Source: Bacteroidota bacterium
GTDB lineage: Bacteria; Bacteroidota; Bacteroidia; Chitinophagales; LD1
DNA: 64,000 nucleotides
Direction: 5' to 3'
Assembly: GCA_026391075.1 (NCBI GenBank)
Contig: JAPLES010000080.1
Span: 17,813 to 81,812, forward strand
The notes under the pieces were generated by a model. The model was not told where the DNA came from. It did no database searches and was given only the letters and a program-made list of their open reading frames with translations. Positions 37,042 through 47,012 of the stretch are shown here, one piece after another (the stretch's first letter is position 1; each line of letters begins with the position of its first letter). Both the position numbers and the translations under genes were made by a program.

Positions 37042-37112
37042 ATTTTTGAATACCGCAAAGAGAAAAAAAAGAAGCAAGATGAGTTACTGAAAGAAATGCA
37101 TACAACTTCGTT

Positions 37113-37187
37113 GATGATTACGCAGATAACAGCTATTGATTTCAAAGATTTAATCCAAAAATCAATGAATTTATCTGCGTAATCATC
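37113..37187. repeat. inverted repeat gatgattacgcagata
   Basis: Perfect 16-bp arms (37113-37128 and 37172-37187) enclose a 43-nt centre with internal pairing (attgattt/aaatcaat). It fills the gap between divergent genes at 37041 and 37297. Confidence 0.8.
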
Positions 37188-37296
37188 CGCCAGGTAATGG
37201 TTTTGTATTTAAGTGACTAAACCAGAAATGGAAAAGTATCGCCATCTCTTTTATCGACAGCAACCGTAATCTGTGCGAGAGTATTATTTTGGTCGC

Positions 37297-37767
37297 ATGA
37301 AAGCCGCTACCGTTAACGAACTAAAGAAAGAGTTGAGTCATCTTTCTGCAAAAGACTTGGTAGAATTATGCAATCGACTGGCACGCTTTAAAAAAGAAAA
37401 CAAAGAACTGCTCACCTATTTGCTTTTCGAAGCCCACGATGAAGCCGCCTACATTAAAGGCGTAAAGAGCGAAATAGATTTTGGCTTTAGTGAAATACCG
37501 AAAGGGAATAGTTTGTATTTAGTAAAGAAAAGTGTTCGCAAAATTTTGCGCAGCACCAATAAATATATTCGATACACCGGTTCTAAAACTGCCGAAGCAG
37601 AATTGTTGATTCATTTTGCACTAACCCTAAAGCATTCAGGAATTCCTATTGATAAAAGCACAGCACTCACCAATTTGTATCAAACGCAATTGAAAAAAAT
37701 AAATAAAACGATACTCACCTTTCACGAAGATTTGCAACATGATTATCGTTCGGCCTTAGCCAGCTAA
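37297..37767 (+). CDS. conserved hypothetical, helical soluble protein
   Basis: 156 aa from ATG 37297 (MKAATVNELKKELSHLS). Strongly charged and helical throughout; residues 1-80 read as alpha-helical pairs (LVELCNRLARFKKENKELL; KKSVRKILRSTNKYIRY), with a further helical region to residue 150. No signal peptide, membrane segment or catalytic motif. I do not recognise the family beyond seeing a Bacteroidota-style small helical protein; an upstream start at 37273 is possible but less likely. Confidence 0.65.
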   Translation: MKAATVNELKKELSHLSAKDLVELCNRLARFKKENKELLTYLLFEAHDEAAYIKGVKSEIDFGFSEIPKGNSLYLVKKSVRKILRSTNKYIRYTGSKTAEAELLIHFALTLKHSGIPIDKSTALTNLYQTQLKKINKTILTFHEDLQHDYRSALAS

Positions 37768-37804
37768 TTATATCAGGCAAGGGGATAGCTACCTAAATGA
37801 AATT

Positions 37805-38437
37805 CTACTTATCCTTTTTCTTAAAATCTCCGCGCTTCCAGGCTCTAATGAATTCGGCCCAAGCCAGCGGATTGAAAATATTTTGTGGCGGTGTTTGACC
37901 GTAGTAATAAGTTTTTGCCGAAGTATTTCTAAGCGCAATACTGCTGGCTTCTCCCCCATCCATTTCTAAACGTTCGCCTAATTCAGCTAAACGCTCTCTA
38001 TCCATGTTCTTTTTTGCACGCTGCAAATCATCATCGGGCAAATGTAAATCAATAAAGGCCCGAGGGAATTGTTCGCGCCCGCCCCAAGGATAAATAATAG
38101 TACTAGGCAAATAGGTTTCGCTCTTAGTCATTATTTGAATGACAGAAAATTTTTCAAGTTCCAACCGGGCAGGAATTACATATCTAACAGGTGTAAATCC
38201 TACACAAGTAAAATAAAGTGTGTCGGCTTCATGAGCAGCAAAAGAGAAAAAGCCATCGGGTCCTGCTGTGGCTACTCTTCCGCGATTGAGAATGGTAATG
38301 TGCGCGAACGGAACGCCCATTAAACTATCTGCTGTAAGTGTGTATCCCGAAAACTGAATTAGTCTTTCTTGTTTTTGCGAAAAGCAAATATTGAAAACCG
38401 TCAGACTAATGATAATAGTTAGAGTTATTTTTTTCAC
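37805..38437 (-). CDS. exported carboxypeptidase-regulatory-like domain protein
   Basis: 210 aa. Signal peptide 1-20 (IIISLTVFNICFSQ). Residues about 28-110 are a carboxypeptidase-regulatory-like/peptidase-associated beta-sandwich: FSGYTLTADSLMGVPFAHITI, GPDGFFSFAAHEADTLYFT, GFTPVRYVIP. The remainder is polar, ending in a Lys/Asp-rich tail (RAWKRGDFKKKDK). Such single-domain proteins occur with TonB/SusC systems; none is adjacent. Confidence 0.8.
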   Translation of the reverse strand: MKKITLTIIISLTVFNICFSQKQERLIQFSGYTLTADSLMGVPFAHITILNRGRVATAGPDGFFSFAAHEADTLYFTCVGFTPVRYVIPARLELEKFSVIQIMTKSETYLPSTIIYPWGGREQFPRAFIDLHLPDDDLQRAKKNMDRERLAELGERLEMDGGEASSIALRNTSAKTYYYGQTPPQNIFNPLAWAEFIRAWKRGDFKKKDK

Positions 38438-38530
38438 GTAGCGAATTTATGAATCAAGAACTCTTTTGTATCGAAATATTGTTTGCGCCTGTAAATGATT
38501 GAGAATAATTAACAGCGACAAAAAAAACAA

Positions 38531-38560
38531 AACCCGCTGACTCACGGAGTCAGGCGGGTT
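38531..38560 (-). terminator. intrinsic terminator of the PLP-enzyme gene
   Basis: aacccgctgactc pairs with gagtcaggcgggtt (one bulged G), followed on the minus strand by a T-rich run (38514-38530). It starts 24 nt past the stop at 38584. Confidence 0.85.
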
Positions 38561-38583
38561 TGTGAATGACAAAACCAAAAAGG

Positions 38584-39882
38584 TTAAGCCACTTTCAATC
38601 TTGTGAAAGGCTCCATTTCAATAGCCTTGTCCATTTTCTTTATCCCAAAATCAGTATACAGTTCTTCCATACTGTAGTTTTCTTCCTTCATAAATTTGGG
38701 AATGGCGTAAGCAATGCGTTCGAGTATGTTGTTTATGTCTTGCAACGAATGGTGGCGTGTAAGGGTAATGCGCATACCCGAATTTTTCATTGGCACCGTA
38801 GGAAACATCATGTGATTACTGAAGTACCCTTCGTTTTGCAAAAACTTACAAGTTTTGTAACCAACTTCTTGTTTTCCGGTTCCTATGTAAAAGATAGGAG
38901 TGAGTTCATCATTGATAAGAGGAATATTGTACTTAGCGGCAGTTTGCGTAAAGAAAAACATGCGCTCATACAAATCATCTTGCAGCGTTTCAATCTCATT
39001 GCTTAGGTGAATCTTTGCCGAGGCAATACTTGCACCCAACACAGCGGGTTGAATGGGTCCCGAAAAAATACTTGAACTACCGCAATGCTGAATCAACCGT
39101 TTCTGCTCTTCATTGTAGAAAGCTAATACACCACCATTACTTCCAAATCCTTTTGCTAGTGATGAAGTAACAATCATGCGCGGGTGAAAAGGCATTTGAC
39201 TTAAAGCATATCCTCTACCGTGTTTGCCCGTCCAACTCATGCCGTGTGCATCATCTACATACAAGTGAAACTCTTCGTACTTATTTAAAAAATCGTTGAG
39301 CACACCAAAGGGAGCGGTGTCGCCATAGATGGAGTAAATACTATCGCACATATACCATACGCGTTTGTGATTCTGTCGCAAAATCTGAATGCACGTTTCC
39401 AAATGCTCCATATTATTGTGCTTCACAATTTCAGTGTACACACCTTCCGGTTTCACCATTTGAACAGCGTTTTTCACGCTGTTATGAACTTGTTGGTCCA
39501 TAATTATGGCATCATTCTCATCCATAATAGTTGGGATAGTACTGATGTGACCTAACGAAGTTGTTGGTGCCAAATAAACAGGCTTGCCCATAATTTGCGC
39601 AAGCAATTCTTCCAGTTCATCATACAGCTTTAAGGAACAGGAAGTTCGCGAGGTGGAAAATTGTGTTCCGTACCGCTGCACGGCTTCGATTGCTGCAGCT
39701 TTCATTTTTTCGTTTGTTTCCAAACCCATGTAACTGCATGAGCTAAAATAAATGTAGTCCTTCCCTTTTACCCTAAGGTGTTTGCCATCGAATTCATCAA
39801 GTTCGTTGACTAAGTGGAGAAGACCGAGTTCGCGCCCTTGTGAGGCGATCTTGTTGATAATTTCTGCAAATTCTTTTTTCAT
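38584..39882 (-). CDS. alpha-oxoamine synthase-family PLP enzyme (aminotransferase class I/II fold)
   Basis: 432 aa from ATG 39882 (MKKEFAEIINKIASQGRELG); the 27 codons upstream are not family-like. PLP-Lys motif SSLAKGFGSNGG, cofactor-binding DDAHGMSWTGKHGRG, SSCSYMGLETNEKM, FSTSRTSCSLKLYDELEELL. This family couples acyl-CoA with an amino acid (KBL, 8-amino-7-oxononanoate synthase, serine palmitoyltransferase). In Bacteroidota, which make sphingolipids, a serine palmitoyltransferase or a related lipid role is possible; no spt or bio neighbour decides it. The C-terminal extension past residue 400 (FTRLKVA) is unassigned. Confidence 0.82.
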   Translation of the reverse strand: MKKEFAEIINKIASQGRELGLLHLVNELDEFDGKHLRVKGKDYIYFSSCSYMGLETNEKMKAAAIEAVQRYGTQFSTSRTSCSLKLYDELEELLAQIMGKPVYLAPTTSLGHISTIPTIMDENDAIIMDQQVHNSVKNAVQMVKPEGVYTEIVKHNNMEHLETCIQILRQNHKRVWYMCDSIYSIYGDTAPFGVLNDFLNKYEEFHLYVDDAHGMSWTGKHGRGYALSQMPFHPRMIVTSSLAKGFGSNGGVLAFYNEEQKRLIQHCGSSSIFSGPIQPAVLGASIASAKIHLSNEIETLQDDLYERMFFFTQTAAKYNIPLINDELTPIFYIGTGKQEVGYKTCKFLQNEGYFSNHMMFPTVPMKNSGMRITLTRHHSLQDINNILERIAYAIPKFMKEENYSMEELYTDFGIKKMDKAIEMEPFTRLKVA

Positions 39883-40134
39883 AGTCAGGGGGATTTTAGG
39901 ACAGCAAAAGACAAGGAATAAAATTAGACTTCCATCATCGAAAAATCTGTTTGTTACAAACACTTTCTTGTGTTGTGTGAAATATAGAGTGGACAGTGAA
40001 TCTTTTTGCCTGTGTAGTGGTTTACATAGTACAGTTTAGCTAGTGCACGGTGCAAAAAGAATTGAGGGAATACTCATGAACGGATTCATTGCTCGTATTT
40101 TTGAGTTACTAAAAATGAAACTCCTTATTCCATT

Positions 40135-42657
40135 GTGGTGAAGAAAATTTTGAATCTTTTTACGGCAACATCCTATTGGAAGGAAAAAATGATTTCTGCC
40201 CTTGCGCTCACCATGTATGTGGCAGGCAACATTATTGAATACTGTTTTACCGATACCAAAGAACACGACCCGCCTGCTATTTGGGCAACTGCTATTGTCC
40301 TTTGCATTTTAGTGATTGTTGTTTCGGCTACTAAATGGAAAAGATTTACGCCCGATTTTTTTAAAGCCGTGGTGGTTATTATAAACGCTCATGTGATTTA
40401 TGTGTACGGTACTAAAACCGGTTCTACCACCGAGGAGCAAGCTTTTTATCTCATGTTTAGCTATGCTGTTTTCATTGTTACCAGTCAAATGGTAGATAAC
40501 CGTAAGCAATTGATTTTATACACGCTTCTTGAAGTAGGGTTTTATGTTGGTATTGTGTTGTTGTTTTTAAATAATCACCCTATGCTGCTAGACCCTTTGC
40601 AGCAGTTGATGTTTTCCTTGGTGTTAGTTGGAAATTTTTTGGTGGGCACACAACGGCTTCAACTAACACAAGTGAGCGGAGGAAGCAGTCTTCAATTTAA
40701 ATCGTTAAGTGAAAACGCACGCGATATTCAAAGCGTTATCAATTTGCAACTCGATTTTATTTATCTCAATCCAGCGGTGCTCGATATTTCGGGATATACC
40801 TTTGCCGAATTGCAGGGTAAGAATTTTTTAAGCATGGTGGCCGATTTGGATAAAGAATCCGTTTCATTGGTCATAAACCAACTCAAAGAGCAAGAAGAAG
40901 GAAGGCAAAGTGTGGAATACAGAATTAATGTGAAGGGTGGCAACCACCTTTGGGTAGAAAGTATTTTCAGTTTGTTTAAACCAGATCCTAACTCAAACAC
41001 AAAATTAATTTTTACAGAAACGCGTGATATTGAAACACGTAAAATGTTGGAAGCCGAAATTCAACAGCAAATGAAGGTGGAAGAAATGTTGATTAAGCAC
41101 TCTAACCAATTCATTAATGTGGAGCGCTCAGAAATTCAGCAAAACATTGATACTGCATTGGGTGAGTTTGGTGGTATGCTAAAAGCTGAAGGTGTTTTGG
41201 TTTATCGTATGCACGGAAAACTGCAGGATGAGTTTCGTTCAACCAACCAATGGTTTTCAAAACCCGAAGAGAAATTGAATTCGCAATTCAATTTGGTGGT
41301 AAAAATTAATCAACAATTATTAGTGTTTTTAAGAAGCATGCGAGGCAGTCAGTCATCGCACGGTAATTTTATTCCAACTCCTCAGCTTCATCAAATACAA
41401 ATAATACCAAACGAAACACTGAGCGGCAAAATGTTTTATCTCATTCCGTTGCAGAGTGGAAACATTGTGAACGGATTCGTCATTTTCATTTTCGATGAAA
41501 ATATAAACCACATTCAGCGCAGCTTCTTTGGTTTGGTGGGTAACATGATTGCCAGTGCTTTCTCGCGCCTTCGTACCGAAATGAAATTGCATGAGTTGCA
41601 ATTAACCAACGAATTTATCCTGCGCGCCTTACCCGATTGGTTGTATATCGTCAATAAAAAATCGCAGTTCTCTGGCAGTAATAATTACTCTTCACTTGAG
41701 CCTTATATACCAGATTATGATTTGATGGGCAAAACTTTTCAGGAAGTTTTACCTGCCGAAACAGCTCAACTTTTTGCTAATGCTCTTGACTTTGTTATTG
41801 ATAACGATATGCCTTCGGGTTTCGAATTTTATGATACCACTATCAAGAAGGATAAATATTTCAAGGTAATTATAGCTCCGTTTAAGGCAAACGAATACCT
41901 CGTTATCATGAGAGATATTACTGACTTGAAGGAGGCACAAAATGAAATTGCAAACAAGGCGCGCAAACTTGAACTTTCGAATAAAGAGTTGGAAGAGTTT
42001 GCTTATGTGGTTAGTCACGACTTGAAACAACCTACAAAAACTATTGTATCGTATTTACAATTGCTTAAGAAAAAACATGCTGCTGTACTTACTCCAGAAG
42101 CAAACGAGTTTATTGATTATTCTATTGAAGGCGCAAATAAAATGACAGTGCTTATTGGCGATATTCTCAACTACGCGCGTATGGAACAGGATTTAGTTAT
42201 TAATCCTGATGTTGATTTCAATATTCTGGTTCAAAAAGTTTGTGGTGTATTAAAAGATCACCTCGATAAAAACAGCGCTACAGTTACCGTAGCTGATTTA
42301 CCAAAAGTTTCGTGTAACGAAGTAATGATAGGGGAGATATTCCAAAACCTTCTCGAGAACGGTATTAAATACAACATGAGCGAAAAGAAAACAGCTGACA
42401 TCAGTGTGATTGAGCATCCTACTGAATGGGAGTTTCTAATAAAAGATAACGGAATTGGGTTCGACCAAAAAGATGCTAATGATATTTTCAAAATCTTCAA
42501 ACGCTTACCCACTGAACAGGAATTTCAAGGAACCGGAATTGGTTTAGGTATTTGCAAGAAAGTAATGGATAAACATGCCGGTAGAATATGGGCTATATCT
42601 GAAAAAGGAAAAGGAAGTACGTTCCATTTTACCTTGCCTAAGAAAGCAGTGAGTTGA
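40135..42657 (+). CDS. membrane sensor histidine kinase with two PAS-like regions
   Basis: About 840 aa; start is GTG at 40135 or 40138 (no in-frame ATG until 40189). Residues about 20-160 have six predicted membrane segments (ISALALTMYVAGN; WATAIVLCILVIVVSA; ILYTLLEVGFYVGIVLLFL; LMFSLVLVGNFLVG). A PAS domain with GYTFAELQGKNFLSM is at about 190-300, a GAF-like region at about 310-480, a second PAS at about 490-600. The HisKA helix (EFAYVVSHDLKQPTKTIVSYL, phospho-His in SHD) and HATPase domain (NLLENGIKYN, DNGIGFDQ, GTGIGLGICKKVM) follow. No response regulator is adjacent; orphan kinase. A 21-codon ORF at 40076-40141 overlaps its start. Confidence 0.88.
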   Translation: MVKKILNLFTATSYWKEKMISALALTMYVAGNIIEYCFTDTKEHDPPAIWATAIVLCILVIVVSATKWKRFTPDFFKAVVVIINAHVIYVYGTKTGSTTEEQAFYLMFSYAVFIVTSQMVDNRKQLILYTLLEVGFYVGIVLLFLNNHPMLLDPLQQLMFSLVLVGNFLVGTQRLQLTQVSGGSSLQFKSLSENARDIQSVINLQLDFIYLNPAVLDISGYTFAELQGKNFLSMVADLDKESVSLVINQLKEQEEGRQSVEYRINVKGGNHLWVESIFSLFKPDPNSNTKLIFTETRDIETRKMLEAEIQQQMKVEEMLIKHSNQFINVERSEIQQNIDTALGEFGGMLKAEGVLVYRMHGKLQDEFRSTNQWFSKPEEKLNSQFNLVVKINQQLLVFLRSMRGSQSSHGNFIPTPQLHQIQIIPNETLSGKMFYLIPLQSGNIVNGFVIFIFDENINHIQRSFFGLVGNMIASAFSRLRTEMKLHELQLTNEFILRALPDWLYIVNKKSQFSGSNNYSSLEPYIPDYDLMGKTFQEVLPAETAQLFANALDFVIDNDMPSGFEFYDTTIKKDKYFKVIIAPFKANEYLVIMRDITDLKEAQNEIANKARKLELSNKELEEFAYVVSHDLKQPTKTIVSYLQLLKKKHAAVLTPEANEFIDYSIEGANKMTVLIGDILNYARMEQDLVINPDVDFNILVQKVCGVLKDHLDKNSATVTVADLPKVSCNEVMIGEIFQNLLENGIKYNMSEKKTADISVIEHPTEWEFLIKDNGIGFDQKDANDIFKIFKRLPTEQEFQGTGIGLGICKKVMDKHAGRIWAISEKGKGSTFHFTLPKKAVS

Positions 42658-42673
42658 TATTTTTCGGAACCTA

Positions 42674-44302
<1,629 letters not shown>

Positions 44303-44368
44303 TTAGAAGTTCGCAGTAAATACTGTATTGATATTTCTATAAACAGCGAACTTGTTTTTTAAGAGGCG

Positions 44369-44376
44369 CGAATGTA
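44369..44376 (-). promoter_or_regulatory. TAnnTTCG -7 box of the ABC-F gene
   Basis: TACATTCG on the minus strand, 75 nt before the ABC-F ATG at 44293; the leader between contains a cagttagaagttcgcag simple-repeat tract. Confidence 0.4.
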
Positions 44377-44422
44377 AAATTTTGAAAGGAAAATTAGCGC
44401 AGATGAGCGCGAAAGGATTTGA

Positions 44423-45160
44423 TTAATTATGTCCCGCAATTTTCATACGAATACGGAAGCCCGATTCGGGACCTGTTTGCCAATCGCGCAACACATTTCC
44501 TTTTTCAAGATGTTCCCATTCCTGATAAATCATGCCGGTGTGCAAGGCATAAACTTCTTTGCGAAGTACTTTCTCTAAAAGATTTGAATCATTTACTTCC
44601 GAAACAGTTAGGGTGCGATCGAAACTAAAACTACCATACATACGCGGATAGTTAACCTCGGTGTATTTATAATCCCAGTTTTGAAAAAGTTGGTAAGGAG
44701 TGGTAGTGGGTAAATACGAATTACCATTCCAGGAATCGCCATAACGTGGAGGGAAAATAAGTTTTACAAACTTGAGGTCGAGTTCTGTTTTTTCAAAAGC
44801 GGTGGGTGTTCGCTTCACTAACCATCTGCGGTCGAATGACCAGGCAGCATTACTATCTGCTCTACGATACAAATCGAGTTGATAGCAAAGTTGATTCAGG
44901 TTATCGTAAGTGGTATCGCCAATTTCTTCCTTCAATTGATAGCGCGCAGTGTCGCGCGTGTAAACGGGATTGGCGTAGTGATAGGTAATGGAATCTACAT
45001 CGTAAATTACGTAGTGACCGGAATCAAGCGGTGCATATTCAGTGAGATAGTCGATGGTGTAATCATCTTTTTTGTCTTTGCAGGAAAAGAGAGAGAGACA
45101 ATAGACAATAGACGATAGACAACAGATGAAAGGCAAAATGCCTTTTATTGATTTGTTCAT
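44423..45160 (-). CDS. lipoprotein of unknown function
   Basis: 245 aa. The signal peptide core (FICCLSSIVYCLSLFSC) is encoded by the GTCTATTGTCT repeat tract at 45091-45126 and ends in a lipidation cysteine. The rest is a soluble beta-rich domain with no motif I recognise (YTIDYLTEYAPLDSGHYVIY; WSFDRRWLVKRT; FPPRYGDSWNGNSYL). The start overlaps the end of mnmA by 4 nt (TAA/ATG overlap on the minus strand), so translation is probably coupled to mnmA. Likely a Bacteroidota-specific outer-membrane lipoprotein. Confidence 0.75.
   Translation of the reverse strand: MNKSIKGILPFICCLSSIVYCLSLFSCKDKKDDYTIDYLTEYAPLDSGHYVIYDVDSITYHYANPVYTRDTARYQLKEEIGDTTYDNLNQLCYQLDLYRRADSNAAWSFDRRWLVKRTPTAFEKTELDLKFVKLIFPPRYGDSWNGNSYLPTTTPYQLFQNWDYKYTEVNYPRMYGSFSFDRTLTVSEVNDSNLLEKVLRKEVYALHTGMIYQEWEHLEKGNVLRDWQTGPESGFRIRMKIAGHN
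45091..45126. repeat. GTCTATTGTCT repeat, second copy
   Basis: agagacaatagacaatagac on the plus strand (reverse of tgtctattgtctattgtct). It forms the signal peptide of the 44423-45160 lipoprotein, just as the 23535 copy does for another protein. Confidence 0.75.
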
Positions 45161-46260
45161 TTAATATCGAAATTAGAAAAGATTATTCCTCCTCCAATCA
45201 TGTCGTTGCCTTCGTAAAAAACAGCACTTTGACCGGGAGCAATGGCAGAAACCTTTGTAGCAAATTCAACTTTAATTCTACCGTCAATTTGCGAAATAAT
45301 GCTTTGCTCACCATCGTGTTTATAGCGCACTTTAGTAATAGCTTCCATGGGTTCGCTTATCGTTTCATATTTCTGTAAATTCAGTTTGCCCACCCACATG
45401 CCATTGCGGTCGAGTTCTTCTTCTTCACCAAGTGTCACCGTATTTGTATCAGGATTTATTGCGGTAACAAACATTGGTTTGCCGAAAGCCATTCCTAATC
45501 CTCTGCGTTGACCAATGGTATAAAACGGATAGCCTTCATGCTTGCCAACTACTTTGCCTTGCGTATCTACAAAATCACCTCCATCTACTTTCTTTTCTAA
45601 TTCGGGAATTCTGCGTTTGAGAAAACCACGATAATCGTTATCGGGCACAAAACATATTTCATAGCTCTCACTTTTGTTAGCGAGTTCGATATAACCCATG
45701 TCGCGTGCCATTTGTTTGATAGCAGGTTTATGAAATTTGCCCACCGGAAAAACAGTTCTGCCCAAACAACGTTGACTAACTCCCCATAGCACATAGCTTT
45801 GGTCTTTATTGTTATCTAAACCTTTTGAAATAATGTTACGACCCGCCTCATTACGCAATTGCGCGTAGTGACCTGTGGCAATAAACTCGCAGTCCATCAT
45901 ATCGGCACGCTTTAAAAGGGCTTCCCATTTAATGTGGGTATTACAAAGCACGCAAGGATTTGGTGTGCGCCCCGCCATATATTCATCCACAAAATTATTG
46001 ATAACGAAATCGCCAAACTCTTCGCGTATATCAATTATGAAATGACTGAAACCCAAATCAACCGCTACCTGACGCGCATCGTTAATCGAATCGAGTGAAC
46101 AACAACCGGTTTCTTTTTTTGTTCCTCCACTGGTGGCGTAATCCCATGTTTTCATAGTAATACCAACCACTTCGTAACCTTGCTCGTGTAACATAACAGC
46201 ACTCACCGTGGAATCAATTCCACCGCTCATGGCTACTAATACCTTTCCTTTTTTACTCAT
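45157..46260 (-). CDS. mnmA: tRNA 2-thiouridine(34) synthase (MnmA)
   Basis: 367 aa. ATP-dependent thiolation of U34 in Lys/Glu/Gln tRNAs. PP-loop SGGIDSTVSAVMLHEQ at residues 10-25, catalytic Cys pair in RTPNPCVLCNTHIKWE and SYEICFVPDNDYRGF, and the tRNA-binding end KFATKVSAIAPGQSAVFYEG-like tail. ATG at 46260 gives the canonical N-terminus. A TATCTTCG box (46292-46299) lies 32 nt upstream. Confidence 0.96.
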   Translation of the reverse strand: MSKKGKVLVAMSGGIDSTVSAVMLHEQGYEVVGITMKTWDYATSGGTKKETGCCSLDSINDARQVAVDLGFSHFIIDIREEFGDFVINNFVDEYMAGRTPNPCVLCNTHIKWEALLKRADMMDCEFIATGHYAQLRNEAGRNIISKGLDNNKDQSYVLWGVSQRCLGRTVFPVGKFHKPAIKQMARDMGYIELANKSESYEICFVPDNDYRGFLKRRIPELEKKVDGGDFVDTQGKVVGKHEGYPFYTIGQRRGLGMAFGKPMFVTAINPDTNTVTLGEEEELDRNGMWVGKLNLQKYETISEPMEAITKVRYKHDGEQSIISQIDGRIKVEFATKVSAIAPGQSAVFYEGNDMIGGGIIFSNFDIK

Positions 46261-46291
46261 ACTACCTCCACTTATTTTTTTGGAACAGGGG

Positions 46292-46299
46292 CGAAGATA
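46292..46299 (-). promoter_or_regulatory. TAnnTTCG -7 box of mnmA
   Basis: TATCTTCG on the minus strand, 32 nt before the mnmA ATG. No -33 TTG seen. Confidence 0.35.
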
Positions 46300-46359
46300 A
46301 TTAAGGCGTCCGGATTGTAATTGATGGGTATGAAATTACTCAATACGAAAGTGTATCGT

Positions 46360-46821
46360 TCACAAAAACCTTTTGTTGCTTTCAATAATTCCTTTAGCAA
46401 TGTAAGCAAACATTTTTTTTGCTGTTGTAGGTTTATCAATTACACCCACTAGGTTTTCTAATTCTTCGAGACTAAGTACATTTTTCATTTGTGCCATGCT
46501 CTTAAAACAAATTGATTGGAAGGCCATGCTCCATCCGGTAAAAGATCGGCTAGGTGTTTCGTCCTGACTAATCAAACTAACATGCGTATGGCGTTTATCT
46601 TTTTTTATTTTTTCAAATAATAGTTGTACCACAACCTTGTCGCCTTCCAAGATTTGTAGAAATTCCTGGTTGTGAAAGAGCAAACATCCGGTAATATTAT
46701 TTGCCCCATTAAAACGTTATGCTACTTCAAGAATGTCCTCAATATCTTTATCGCTAATTTCTGCAATAGCCATACTGTGGTAGATAAGTTCGAAGGTGCC
46801 AGGTGAATTTTCAGTGGGCAT
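46360..46821 (-). pseudogene. BLUF-domain blue-light photoreceptor with an internal stop codon
   Basis: From ATG 46821 the frame encodes a BLUF domain. The N-terminal strand (FELIYHSMA) carries the flavin Tyr at residue 14, and after codon 34 there is a TAA (46719-46717) where the family expects a residue just before RFNGANNITGCLLF. Beyond it the same frame continues for 118 codons with the flavin-contacting Asn (NNITG), the key Gln (FLQILEG), VSLISQDETPSRSFTGWSMAF and a helical C-terminus. All photochemical residues are kept and the frame is not shifted. This is a single nonsense codon in an otherwise intact 153-aa gene: recent inactivation, a sequencing error, or stop-codon readthrough. The part after the stop has no good start except TTG at 46683. 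Confidence 0.85.
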
Positions 46822-46951
46822 TTTGGTAGGTTTAATGTGATTACAAATAAACAAATTAAAAAAAACTCAACAGCTGATATTGGTTATCACCAAATAAGAT
46901 GTTACGCCCACAACAGCATGAGTTAAAGTATTTTGTAAACACAAAATGCAA

Positions 46952-46980
46952 GTTGTAATTCTTAACCCATAAGTTACAAC
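46952..46980. promoter_or_regulatory. palindromic site upstream of the second histidine kinase
   Basis: gttgtaa at 46952 pairs with ttacaac ending at 46980, with ctta/taag inside; ttttgt/acaaaa at 46931-46946 is a second small palindrome. Both are in the gap between divergent BLUF and kinase genes and could be operators. Nothing else was seen in this 190-nt region. Confidence 0.3.
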
Positions 46981-47012
46981 ACCAAAACTTTTTTAGCGTA
47001 AGCCACTTAATT

